Assembly (NCBI GenBank): GCA_945957385.1
Contig: CAMFKP010000032.1
Span: forward strand, 1-43,711
DNA length: 43,711 nt
Direction: 5' to 3'
DNA from: an uncultured Aeromonadaceae bacterium
GTDB lineage: Bacteria > Pseudomonadota > Gammaproteobacteria > Enterobacterales > Aeromonadaceae
The position numbers and the translations under genes are program-made. How positions within the stretch are numbered: position 1 is the first letter of the stretch; each line of letters opens with the position of its first letter. Below, one piece after another: positions 25,279-33,017 of the stretch. Under the pieces are notes generated by a model. That model had not been told where the DNA came from, searched no databases, and saw nothing but the letters and a program-made list of their open reading frames with translations.

Positions 25279-27189
25279 ATGAAAAAAGGGTTGCTTGCGG
25301 GTCTGGTTGTAGCAGCTGCCGCTGTCGGGGCGGGCGGTTACTACTTTGCCAGCCATCAAAAGGGCGCCGAAGCCGGTTCTCTGGCCTATGTTCCGGCCGA
25401 TACGCTGCTGTTTGCCGGTGGCCTGGAGCCGATGCCATGGGCCGCGATGACAGCGTTCCGCGATCAGTTCAACTTCGGCATGAAACCGGATCAGGTCAAT
25501 GCGCTGATCGATGAGATGATCAAAGCCGATCCGGAGAGCCCGGATGCGGCGCCCGCTGGCGCGCGTCTGGCCGTCAGCCTGTATGCCGAATACATGAACG
25601 CTGTGTTGTCCAAGGAGTTCAAGCCGCAGATGCTGGGGCTGGGCGAGACAGTGGACTCTGCCTTCTATACCGTCGGTGCCCTGCCGGTGATCCGCGTTGC
25701 GTTGGCCGACAAGGCGGCGTTTGATGCGTTCCTGGCCAAGGCCGAAGAGCGCGTCAAGGTCAAGGGCGAAGAGGTCAAGCTCAAGGAGTTCAGCTACAAG
25801 CGCTATCCGTTGATTAGCGATGCCGAGCAACCTGTCTATCTGGCAATCGGCGAGCGCGACGGTTTCGTCGTCGTGACGCTGGATACCGGTAACCTGATCC
25901 CGAGCGCCGAAGGGCTGGAAGTGGCCTTCGGTCTGACCAAGCCGGCACAGTCACTGGCCACTGCAGGCACCCTGCAGGCGCTGGTCAAGGAGCAGGGGCT
26001 CAAGCCGTTCTCGCTGGGCTACCTGAACCACGAAGCGCTGATCCGCACCCTGACCCGCGCCGACAGCCCGGTGGCCAAGCTGCTGGACAAGGTGAGCCAT
26101 GGCGAAGCGACCAAGAGCATGGCCGCGTTCCGCACGCCTGAGTGCCAGACCGACATCGAAGGCATGGCAGCCCTGTGGCCGCGCAGCGTCTTCGGTTATA
26201 CCGAGCTGGATACCAGTGGTTCACCGCTGCGTGCCGACAGCCTGTTCAAGATCGTCTCGACCGACAATCAGACCATGGAACAGCTGCAAAAGCTGCGCGG
26301 TTTCCTGCCGCAATACTCCACCGAGCAGAGCAAGCTCTCCTATCAGCTGGGTCTGAACATGGATGAGCTGACTCCGGTGCTGACCAACCTGTGGACGCGG
26401 GCGATCCAGGCCAAATTCCAGTGTGCGCCGCTGGTTGCGGCCCAGGACCAGCTCAAGCAGACCAATCCGGCACTGCTGGGTGCGATGACCGGCATGATTC
26501 AAGGTGTGCAGGGTGTGGGCATTGATGTGCAGGATCTGAAACTCGGCAAGGCTGCCGCTGAAGGGCAACTGCCGAGCATCGACGCGTTGTCGTTCGTGGC
26601 CACCCTCTCCAGCAAGCAACCGCAACAACTGTGGGGCATGCTGGCGATGATGCAACCGGAATTCGCCAGCCTGAAGCTGCCGGAGAGCGGTCAAAGCATC
26701 GATCTGCCGTTGCCATTGCCGGTGACGCTGCCGTCGCCGATCAAGCTGGGGCTGTATGGCAACCACATTGCCGTGTTCTCCGGCGATCAGGGCAAGGCGC
26801 TGGCCGAGAGTCTGGCCAAGCAGGAGCTGAAGCCGAACGGCTTCGTCCACTTCGGTCTCGACTATGGTCTGCTGGCCGATGCGATGGACATGGCGCTGAA
26901 AGAAGAGATGACCAAGCTGGAAGCGGCGGCCGATGCGGCGGCTGAAGAAGCGGTGGCCGCGGCGGCCAACAACAGCGCCGGGGCGGACGAAGCAGCGCCT
27001 GCCGATGAGTTCGGCATGCCGCAACCGAGCGCCGCCGAGCGCAAGGCCCAGGCCGAGAAGCAGGTTGCCGAGCTCAAATCCGTACAGCAGATGATGCAGG
27101 GACTGCGTGGTGCCCACATCAGCTCGGACATGGACTTTGTGACCAGCGGCATCGATATGCGTGCCAGCATGTTGATTCCGAAAAAGTAA
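25279..27189 (+). CDS. Exported protein of unknown function (636 residues)
   Basis: I do not recognise this protein firmly. It begins MKKGLLAGLVVAAAAVGAGG, a signal peptide or single membrane anchor, and most of it would face the periplasm. The region after it (LAYVPADTLLFAGGLEP) recalls the start of DUF3352-type proteins, but that is a weak match from memory. Only two Cys residues are present (289 and 382), and they could form one disulfide. Residues about 550-625 are rich in Ala and Glu, with a predicted coiled coil interrupted by a low-complexity Ala/Asn/Asp linker. GGGAGAAAA precedes the start. It is flanked by terminators on both sides, so it is a single-gene unit. Codon use is typical of the core genes. 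Confidence 0.85.
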   Translation: MKKGLLAGLVVAAAAVGAGGYYFASHQKGAEAGSLAYVPADTLLFAGGLEPMPWAAMTAFRDQFNFGMKPDQVNALIDEMIKADPESPDAAPAGARLAVSLYAEYMNAVLSKEFKPQMLGLGETVDSAFYTVGALPVIRVALADKAAFDAFLAKAEERVKVKGEEVKLKEFSYKRYPLISDAEQPVYLAIGERDGFVVVTLDTGNLIPSAEGLEVAFGLTKPAQSLATAGTLQALVKEQGLKPFSLGYLNHEALIRTLTRADSPVAKLLDKVSHGEATKSMAAFRTPECQTDIEGMAALWPRSVFGYTELDTSGSPLRADSLFKIVSTDNQTMEQLQKLRGFLPQYSTEQSKLSYQLGLNMDELTPVLTNLWTRAIQAKFQCAPLVAAQDQLKQTNPALLGAMTGMIQGVQGVGIDVQDLKLGKAAAEGQLPSIDALSFVATLSSKQPQQLWGMLAMMQPEFASLKLPESGQSIDLPLPLPVTLPSPIKLGLYGNHIAVFSGDQGKALAESLAKQELKPNGFVHFGLDYGLLADAMDMALKEEMTKLEAAADAAAEEAVAAAANNSAGADEAAPADEFGMPQPSAAERKAQAEKQVAELKSVQQMMQGLRGAHISSDMDFVTSGIDMRASMLIPKK

Positions 27190-27208
27190 TCTGCGCTGAC
27201 AGATAATC

Positions 27209-27233
27209 AGGGCCGGCTTGCCGGCCCTTTTTT
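27209..27233 (+). terminator. Terminator of the 636-residue protein gene
   Basis: An eight-base-pair stem (27209-27216 with 27221-27228, AGGGCCGG) with a CTTG loop and six T residues, 20 bases after the stop codon. Confidence 0.92.
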
Positions 27234-27303
27234 ATGCGGCGCATCCGGCGCAGCCGGGCGGTGGCTGCGGGATTACCTCGCAAATGGACTGTCAAACAGC
27301 GTG

Positions 27304-27331
27304 GATTATTAAGTCTGATTTAATAATCAGG
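27304..27331. repeat. AT-rich inverted repeats between convergent genes
   Basis: GATTATTAA (27304-27312) pairs with TTAATAATC (27320-27328). Overlapping it, CTGATTTAATAATCAG (27316-27331) is a second dyad. No T-tail follows, so it is not a standard terminator. Its role is unknown. Confidence 0.55.
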
Positions 27332-27344
27332 CCCAGTCGGCACC

Positions 27345-27378
27345 GGCAAAAGCAGACAGGACCCGTAGGTCCTGTCTG
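27345..27378 (-). terminator. Terminator of the mscS-type gene
   Basis: An 11-base-pair stem (27353-27363 with 27368-27378, CAGACAGGACC) with a CGTA loop, followed on the minus strand by GCTTTTGCC. It lies 22 bases after the channel gene. Confidence 0.8.
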
Positions 27379-27400
27379 TGCTGGCCACGCGGGGACCAGG

Positions 27401-28228
27401 TTATGACGCTTGATGCACCTTCATCTGCGGGAACGGGATCTCGATGCCGGCGTCATCAAACGCCAGCTTGACCCGCTCCTGCAGGTCGAAGAACACCGGC
27501 CAGTAGTCGGCGGTCTTGACCCAGGGGCGCACCACCAGATCCACCGAGGAGCTGTTCAGTGCGGCGACGGCAATGGTCCACGCCGGATCCTTGAGGATGC
27601 GCGTATCGGCCGCCAGCAGCCGTTCGAGCACCGCCTTGGCTTGCTGCAGATCGGCGCCATAGGCGATGCCGAACGTCATGTCGACGCGGCGGGTCTCCAT
27701 GCGTGAATAGTTGGTGATGGTGCCGTTGAGAATGGCGCCGTTAGGTACCACCACCATCTTGTTGTCACCGCTGGTCAGCACTGTGGTGAAGATCTGCACC
27801 GTCTGCACCACCCCTGAGGTCCCGGCGACCTCGACGAACTCGCCGGCCTTCAGCGGGCGGAACAGGATCAGCAGCACGCCGGCAGCAAAATTGGACAAGG
27901 AGCCTTGCAGCGCCAGGCCAACGGCCAGACCGGCGGCACCGATGACGGCAACGAACGACGCAGTTTGTACGCCGATCCGGCTCAGCGCGGCGATGACGAC
28001 AAACGCCAGAATCGCATATTTCACCAGGTGGCCGACGAAGTCGGTGATGGTGACGTCAAGATGGCGGCTCTTCATCAGCCGCACCAGGCCACCAGTGACC
28101 AGGCTGGCGGCAAACCAGCCGAGCAGCAGGGTGATCAGCGCGGCGGCGATGTTGACGCTGTACTCGATGAGCAACGTCTGGTTATTGCTGAGCCAGTGGG
28201 TGGCGTCGGTCAGGATTTCGGGTTCCAT
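27401..28228 (-). CDS. mscS: Small-conductance mechanosensitive channel
   Basis: This 275-residue inner-membrane channel opens under membrane tension and protects against hypo-osmotic shock. It has three membrane helices (about 22-48, 65-88 and 92-128). The third contains the pore-lining Gly/Ala pattern AAGLAVGLALQGSLSNFAAG and the hinge segment LFRPLKAGEFVEV. The cytoplasmic beta domain (VVQTVQIFTTVLTSGDNKMVVVPNGAI) and C-terminal vestibule (to PFPQMKVH) are complete. Length is close to E. coli MscS (286). It lies downstream of slmA on the same strand, 41 bases between the genes, and ends at its own terminator. Confidence 0.94.
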   Translation of the reverse strand: MEPEILTDATHWLSNNQTLLIEYSVNIAAALITLLLGWFAASLVTGGLVRLMKSRHLDVTITDFVGHLVKYAILAFVVIAALSRIGVQTASFVAVIGAAGLAVGLALQGSLSNFAAGVLLILFRPLKAGEFVEVAGTSGVVQTVQIFTTVLTSGDNKMVVVPNGAILNGTITNYSRMETRRVDMTFGIAYGADLQQAKAVLERLLAADTRILKDPAWTIAVAALNSSSVDLVVRPWVKTADYWPVFFDLQERVKLAFDDAGIEIPFPQMKVHQAS

Positions 28229-28269
28229 ACACTCTCCTCAGGTTAATGCGGGAGCGGCGGCTCCCGCGT

Positions 28270-28884
28270 TCAGCTTTGCAGCAACTGGTTATGAATGAAT
28301 TGCCACTGTACTGCAAAATTAGCGGTGGGGGGCAAGCGGAACTGGCTGCGGACAAACTGGCTCAGCCGCCCTTCGACATAGGCTAGCAGCAGATTGGCCA
28401 GCTGCGCCTCGTCGACCGAGAAGCCGGTGCCTTCGCGCAGCCGGCGTTCCCGTAACACCTGCTTGAGCTGGCTTTCGAGCTTGTCGAACATGTGGGTGAC
28501 GCGATCGCGCAGCCGTTCATGCTCGCCCTGCAGCGCATCGCCGGTCATGATGCGGGTGATGCCGGGGTTGCGCTCGGCGAACATCAACAACAGCTGCAGT
28601 ATGCGTTCGCAGCGCGCCAGCGTCTCCTTCTCCTCGCTGAGGATCAGGTTGACCCGCGACAGCAGCGTCTCCTCGATAAAATCGATCAGCCCCTCAAACA
28701 TCCGCGCCTTGCTCGGAAAGTGGCGATACAGCGCCGCCTCCGAGACGCCGACTTCGGCGGCCAGGCTCTTGGTGGTAATGCGTTGGCCGGCCTGATGCTC
28801 GAGCATGTGGGCCAGGGCCTGCAGTATCTGTTCGCGGCGATGGGGCGTGGCGGTGGCGTTGGCAGTAGCAGCTTGCGTTGTCAT
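28270..28884 (-). CDS. slmA: Nucleoid occlusion factor SlmA (TetR family)
   Basis: This 204-residue DNA-binding protein blocks FtsZ ring formation over the nucleoid. The N-terminal helix-turn-helix ([38 protein letters not shown]) and the C-terminal helical dimer domain ([20 protein letters not shown] and [18 protein letters not shown]) follow E. coli SlmA along the full length. The longer Ala/Thr-rich N-terminus (residues 1-15) is the only visible difference. It lies downstream of dut, as in E. coli (coaBC-dut-slmA), with 69 bases between the genes. Confidence 0.95.
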   Translation of the reverse strand: MTTQAATANATATPHRREQILQALAHMLEHQAGQRITTKSLAAEVGVSEAALYRHFPSKARMFEGLIDFIEETLLSRVNLILSEEKETLARCERILQLLLMFAERNPGITRIMTGDALQGEHERLRDRVTHMFDKLESQLKQVLRERRLREGTGFSVDEAQLANLLLAYVEGRLSQFVRSQFRLPPTANFAVQWQFIHNQLLQS

Positions 28885-28953
28885 GTTCGAATAATCCCTT
28901 CACAAAGGTGACAAACAGGGCAAAACAGGGGCCGCCAGGCGGCCCCGCACGGC

Positions 28954-29409
28954 TCAATGGCGGCCGGAAGAACCGAAGCCGCCCTCACCGCGTTCACTGG
29001 CGTCAAACTCCTCGACGACGGTGAAGCTGGCCTGGACGACCGGCAGGAACACTAACTGGGCGATGCGCTCGCCGGGCTGAATGATGAAGCTCTGCTGGCT
29101 GCGGTTCCACACCGAGACCATCAGTTGGCCCTGGTAGTCGGAGTCGATGAGGCCGACCAGGTTACCCAGCACGATGCCGTGTTTATGACCGAGACCGGAA
29201 CGCGGCAGTATGGTGGCGCACAGCCCCGGATCGGCGATGTGGATGGCCAGGCCGGTCGGCAGCAGGGTGGTGGCCCCCGGAGCCAGTTCGAGCGCCTCGC
29301 TCAGGCAGGCGCGCAGGTCCAGGCCGGCGGAGCCCGGTGTGGCGTACTCGGGCAGCGGAAATTCGCTACCGATGCGGCTGTCGAGAATCTTCAGTTCAAT
29401 CTGCTTCAT
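28954..29409 (-). CDS. dut: dUTP diphosphatase
   Basis: This 151-residue trimeric enzyme hydrolyses dUTP to dUMP and pyrophosphate, keeping uracil out of DNA and supplying dUMP for dTMP. All five dUTPase motifs are seen: [41 protein letters not shown] and the C-terminal [12 protein letters not shown], which closes over the active site. The start at 29409 gives [14 protein letters not shown], as in E. coli, and overlaps the end of coaBC by 14 bases, so translation is coupled. The longer open frame upstream is only the coaBC tail in another frame. Confidence 0.97.
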   Translation of the reverse strand: MKQIELKILDSRIGSEFPLPEYATPGSAGLDLRACLSEALELAPGATTLLPTGLAIHIADPGLCATILPRSGLGHKHGIVLGNLVGLIDSDYQGQLMVSVWNRSQQSFIIQPGERIAQLVFLPVVQASFTVVEEFDASERGEGGFGSSGRH

Positions 29410-30595
29410 GCTGGTACTTCTTGATGATGAGAGCCATGAGGTGGCGGGCCACCTCGGTTTTTGTGGCCAGCGGCAGCGTTTGCTGTCCACCCGGCCAGAA
29501 TACGGTCAGTGCATTATCGTCGCTGTTGAACCCTTGCCCGGCACGGGACACATCGTTGGCAGCGATCATGTCGAGCCGTTTGCGCTGCAACTTGTCGAGC
29601 GCATAGTGCTCGACCTGCTGGGTCTCGGCGGCAAAGCCGACGACGAACGGGCGGTCGGGCCGTGCTGCCACATTGGCAATGATGTCGGGGTTGCGAATCA
29701 ACTGTACCGTCATCTCATCGGCCGACTTCTTGATTTTTTGAGCAGAAATTTGTTCGGCCCGATAATCGGCGACGGCGGCACAGCCGATAAAGATCTGCGG
29801 CCCGGGCAACACGGCATCGACGGCGGCCTGCATCTGCAAGGCGCTTTCGACATCGATACGGGTGACGCCAGCCGGCGTCGGCAGGGCCACAGGACCGCTG
29901 ACCAGGGTGACCTGGGCGCCGAGTTCGGCGGCGGCAGCGGCCAGGGCAAAGCCCATCTTGCCGGAGCTGTGATTGCTGATGAAGCGCACCGGATCGAGCG
30001 GTTCGCGAGTTGGCCCAGCGGTGATCAAGATGTGCAGATCCAGCATCGGTCGCGCCAGGTAGTGCACACAGTGTTCGACCAGCATCAGCGGATCCAGCAT
30101 GCGTCCGGGGCCCACATCACCGCAGGCCTGGATGCCGGCATCCGGACCCCAAATCTGCACCCCGCGCTGGGCGAGCGTCTGCAAGTTTTGTTGGGTGGCG
30201 GCATGCAGATACATCTGCTGGTTCATCGCCGGAGCGACCGCGACCGGTGCCGGGGTGGCGAGACAGAGCGTCGTCAGCAGTTCATCGGCCATGCCGCTGG
30301 CCATACGGGCCAGGACATTGGCGGTGGCCGGGGCGATCAGCACCAGATCGGCCCACTTCGCCAGTTCAATGTGGTTCATCCCCAGCTCGCTGGCGGGGTC
30401 GAGGACGCCTTCGGGAATGGCATGGCCCGAGACGGCCTGCAGGGTCAGCGGAGTAATGAAGGCGCGGGCCGCGTCGGTCATCACGACGCGCACTTCGGCG
30501 CCCCGATCGCGCAGGCGGCGCACCAGTTCGGCGCTCTTGTAAGCGGCAATACCGCCACTGACGCCCAACAGGATGCGTTTATTGAGCAATTCCAT
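29396..30595 (-). CDS. coaBC: Bifunctional phosphopantothenoylcysteine decarboxylase/phosphopantothenate-cysteine ligase
   Basis: This 399-residue two-domain enzyme performs two coenzyme A steps. The N-terminal CoaC part (about 1-185) is a flavoprotein decarboxylase with [10 protein letters not shown], the His in [11 protein letters not shown], the substrate clamp PAMNQQMY and the Cys in [16 protein letters not shown] GIQACG. The C-terminal CoaB part (about 190-399) is the CTP-dependent ligase with [25 protein letters not shown] and the KIKK motif. It is first in the coaBC-dut-slmA group and divergent from radC with 225 bases between the starts. GGA ten bases upstream is a weak ribosome binding site. 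Confidence 0.96.
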   Translation of the reverse strand: MELLNKRILLGVSGGIAAYKSAELVRRLRDRGAEVRVVMTDAARAFITPLTLQAVSGHAIPEGVLDPASELGMNHIELAKWADLVLIAPATANVLARMASGMADELLTTLCLATPAPVAVAPAMNQQMYLHAATQQNLQTLAQRGVQIWGPDAGIQACGDVGPGRMLDPLMLVEHCVHYLARPMLDLHILITAGPTREPLDPVRFISNHSSGKMGFALAAAAAELGAQVTLVSGPVALPTPAGVTRIDVESALQMQAAVDAVLPGPQIFIGCAAVADYRAEQISAQKIKKSADEMTVQLIRNPDIIANVAARPDRPFVVGFAAETQQVEHYALDKLQRKRLDMIAANDVSRAGQGFNSDDNALTVFWPGGQQTLPLATKTEVARHLMALIIKKYQHEAD

Positions 30596-30820
30596 AATGT
30601 TGATTTCCGGCTGCTAAGTCGAGGCGGCTGAGCATATCACATGCCATCCCCGGTCGGCAGAAACCGCCATCACACCACGGTGAGCCGAAGGTGGACGTCA
30701 AGCTGCAAGATGCGCACCGCCGGACTGCAGGGAGTGACAGTCCAGGGTGCGCAACCGCCTGCTATCTTGGGGACGGCGTGTGTCGTCCAGATGACAGCAA
30801 GAATCATGCAAGGAAACGCA

Positions 30821-31495
30821 ATGACGATTCGGGATTGGCCAGCCAGTGAGCGGCCGCGGGAGAAGTTGTTACATCGTGGCGCGGCGGCGCTCAGCGATGC
30901 CGAGCTGTTGGCGATCCTGCTGCGGACCGGGGTCACTGGGTGTGACGTACTGACGCTGAGCCGGCGGCTGTTGCAGGAGTTCGGTTCCTTGCGCGCCTTG
31001 TTTGCCACTGATGTCGATCGCTTTTGTGCCATTCCCGGCTTGGGGGCGGCCAAGTATGTGTTGCTGCAGGCGGTGCTGGAATTAGGCCGGCGCCATCTTG
31101 AAGAGACGATGCGGCGGGGTGAGGCCCTGACCAGCCCGACGGCGACCAGGCGTTTTTTGCAGTCCCGGCTGCGTGACCGGCCGCGGGAAATCTTCGCGCT
31201 GTTGTTGCTCGACAGTCAGCATAGAGTGCTCTCGTTTGAAGAACTTTTTCACGGTACCCTCGACTGCGCCAGTGTCTATCCGCGGGAAGTGGTGCAGTGC
31301 GTGCTCAAATATAATGCGGCCGCGGTGATCCTCTGCCATAATCACCCGTCCGGCGTGGCTGAGCCCAGCCGGGCAGACCGCAGTCTGACCGAGCGCATCA
31401 GCGCCGCACTGGGTCTGATAGACGTCCGGGTGCTCGATCACCTGGTGATAGGTGACGGCGAGATGGTTTCTTTTGCCGAACGTGGTTGGCTATAG
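30821..31495 (+). CDS. radC: RadC family JAB-domain protein
   Basis: This 224-residue protein has an N-terminal UPF0758 helix-hairpin-helix region ([27 protein letters not shown] and IPGLGAAKY). The C-terminal JAMM/MPN metal-binding domain carries [15 protein letters not shown]. The old link to DNA repair in E. coli was withdrawn, and the function remains unclear. The start at 30821 has AAGGAAAC upstream; the open frame upstream of it lacks similarity. It precedes rpmB as in enteric bacteria, and a sigma-70 promoter for rpmB starts 22 bases after its stop. Confidence 0.95.
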   Translation: MTIRDWPASERPREKLLHRGAAALSDAELLAILLRTGVTGCDVLTLSRRLLQEFGSLRALFATDVDRFCAIPGLGAAKYVLLQAVLELGRRHLEETMRRGEALTSPTATRRFLQSRLRDRPREIFALLLLDSQHRVLSFEELFHGTLDCASVYPREVVQCVLKYNAAAVILCHNHPSGVAEPSRADRSLTERISAALGLIDVRVLDHLVIGDGEMVSFAERGWL

Positions 31496-31517
31496 TCGAT
31501 CACGGCAAGCCTTTTGC

Positions 31518-31546
31518 TTGATCTTCGCCGGCCGATGCTGTATAAA
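31518..31546 (+). promoter_or_regulatory. Sigma-70 promoter for rpmB-rpmG
   Basis: TTGATC (31518-31523), a spacer of exactly 17 bases, and TATAAA (31541-31546). Transcription would start near 31553, leaving a leader of about 78 bases before rpmB. Confidence 0.8.
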
Positions 31547-31563
31547 ATGCCGCCTTCTATATG

Positions 31564-31586
31564 GCCCCGCAACAGGCCAGCGGGGC
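31564..31586 (+). other. Leader hairpin upstream of rpmB
   Basis: GCCCCGC (31564-31570) pairs with GCGGGGC (31580-31586) across a nine-base loop within the predicted rpmB leader. It has no T-tail, so it may stabilise the RNA or serve in translational control. This is an inference from structure only. Confidence 0.5.
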
Positions 31587-31630
31587 TGAGAAATGCTCGA
31601 GCAAAAGAAGTAAGATTTGGAGAGACTGAC

Positions 31631-31867
31631 ATGTCTAGAGTATGCCAAGTAACCGGTAAGCGTCCGGCAGTGGGTAACAACCGTTCCCACGCCAAGAACG
31701 CGACCCGTCGTCGTTTCCTGCCTAACCTGCAAACTCACCGTTTCTGGGTTGAAGGCGAGAAGCGTTTCGTCAAGCTGCGTGTTTCCACCAAGGGCATGCG
31801 CATCATTGACAAGCTGGGTATCGAAGCGGTCCTGGTGGACCTGCGTGCCCGTGGCGAAGTAGTGTAA
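31631..31867 (+). CDS. rpmB: 50S ribosomal protein L28
   Basis: This 78-residue ribosomal protein of the large subunit starts [20 protein letters not shown], the L28 hallmark. It continues with [21 protein letters not shown], and the length matches E. coli. The start at 31631 is preceded by GGAGAG. The open frame upstream of the start is leader sequence. It is followed by rpmG after 11 bases, the universal order in this group. Confidence 0.98.
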   Translation: MSRVCQVTGKRPAVGNNRSHAKNATRRRFLPNLQTHRFWVEGEKRFVKLRVSTKGMRIIDKLGIEAVLVDLRARGEVV

Positions 31868-31878
31868 GGAGATAGATC

Positions 31879-32046
31879 ATGGCTAAAGGTGTACGCGAAA
31901 AGATCCGCTTGAACTCCAGCGCCGGTACTGGTCACTTCTACACCACTACCAAGAACAAGCGCACCATGCCTGAGAAGATGGAAATCAAGAAATTTGATCC
32001 TGTCGTCCGTCAGCATGTGATCTACAAGGAAGGCAAGATCAAGTAA
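31879..32046 (+). CDS. rpmG: 50S ribosomal protein L33
   Basis: This 55-residue basic ribosomal protein starts [20 protein letters not shown] and continues [19 protein letters not shown], ending EGKIK. It contains no Cys, so it is the zinc-free form, as in E. coli. AAGGAGAT (31867-31874) is a strong ribosome binding site overlapping the rpmB stop region. It is co-transcribed with rpmB and ends at the terminator at 32063-32088. Confidence 0.98.
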   Translation: MAKGVREKIRLNSSAGTGHFYTTTKNKRTMPEKMEIKKFDPVVRQHVIYKEGKIK

Positions 32047-32062
32047 TTGATCCTGCACCTTG

Positions 32063-32088
32063 AAAAACCCGGCTCTGCCGGGTTTTTT
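32063..32088 (+). terminator. Terminator of rpmB-rpmG
   Basis: CCCGGC/GCCGGG (32068-32073 with 32077-32082), extended by A-T pairs, with a three-base loop and six T residues. Confidence 0.93.
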
Positions 32089-32204
32089 ATTTTCTGCGCC
32101 TGACGTTTTCTGCTCTTCCGCCGCGCTGTGCTGCCTCTTCATTCCCGTCACGCTCTACGGCACAATGCCGATCTGTTATCCACTTGTTACATCATGAGGT
32201 TGCG

Positions 32205-33017
32205 ATGCCTGAATTACCCGAGGTCGAAGTCAGTCGTCAGGGGATAGCGCCCTGGCTGGTGGGGCAGACGGTGACCCGCGTCGTCGTCCGTAATCCACGC
32301 CTGCGTTGGCCGGTCCCGGCTGAAATTCAGCAGCTGGTGGGTTGTCCCATCGAAAGCGTACAGCGCCGGGCCAAGTACCTGCTGCTGCGTTCGACGTTGG
32401 GAACGGCGATTCTGCACCTGGGCATGTCTGGCAAGTTACGGGTTCTACCCATCGGAACGCCGGCCGAGAAACACGATCATGTCGATATCGAACTCGATAA
32501 TGGCCAGCTGTTACGACTCAATGATCCACGCCGTTTCGGTGCGCTACTCTGGACCAGCGGTGATCCGCTTCACCATGCGTTACTGGCGAGTCTAGGGCCA
32601 GAACCACTCACTGACGCCTTTGATGGCACCTATTTGTATCAGCGCAGTCGACGCAAGCACAGTGCGATCAAGCCCTGGCTGATGGATAACCATCTGGTGG
32701 TTGGTGTCGGTAACATCTACGCCAACGAGGCGCTGTTTGCTGCGGGTATCGATCCGCGTCGCGCGGCGTCGGCATTAAGTCCGGATGAGTGCGAGCGGCT
32801 GGTCTCCGAGATCAAGACGGTGCTGGCGCGCGCCATTCGTCAGGGGGGGACGACCTTGCGTGATTTCACCCGGGCAGATGGTCGCCCTGGTTACTTTGTG
32901 CAGGAGTTGCAAGTGTATGGCCGGGCCGGTGCCGGGTGTGTGCGGTGTGGTCACCCGTTGGAGAGTCTGCGCCAGGGGCAGAGAACCACCGTCTTCTGCC
33001 CCTATTGCCAGCGCTGA
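32205..33017 (+). CDS. mutM: Formamidopyrimidine-DNA glycosylase
   Basis: This 270-residue repair enzyme removes 8-oxoguanine and formamidopyrimidines and nicks the DNA. The start [11 protein letters not shown] gives the catalytic proline after Met removal and E3 as partner. RRAKYLLL holds the conserved Lys, the helix-two-turn-helix lies near [13 protein letters not shown], and the C-terminal zinc finger (CVRCGHP, then CPYC) is complete. GAGG upstream selects 32205. Its stop codon directly abuts the stop codon of the convergent YejM-like gene, with no base between. Confidence 0.97.
   Translation: MPELPEVEVSRQGIAPWLVGQTVTRVVVRNPRLRWPVPAEIQQLVGCPIESVQRRAKYLLLRSTLGTAILHLGMSGKLRVLPIGTPAEKHDHVDIELDNGQLLRLNDPRRFGALLWTSGDPLHHALLASLGPEPLTDAFDGTYLYQRSRRKHSAIKPWLMDNHLVVGVGNIYANEALFAAGIDPRRAASALSPDECERLVSEIKTVLARAIRQGGTTLRDFTRADGRPGYFVQELQVYGRAGAGCVRCGHPLESLRQGQRTTVFCPYCQR

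Noticed and set aside
29210..30631. 473-codon plus-strand open frame
   Set aside because: Antisense to coaBC and dut; no recognisable domain.
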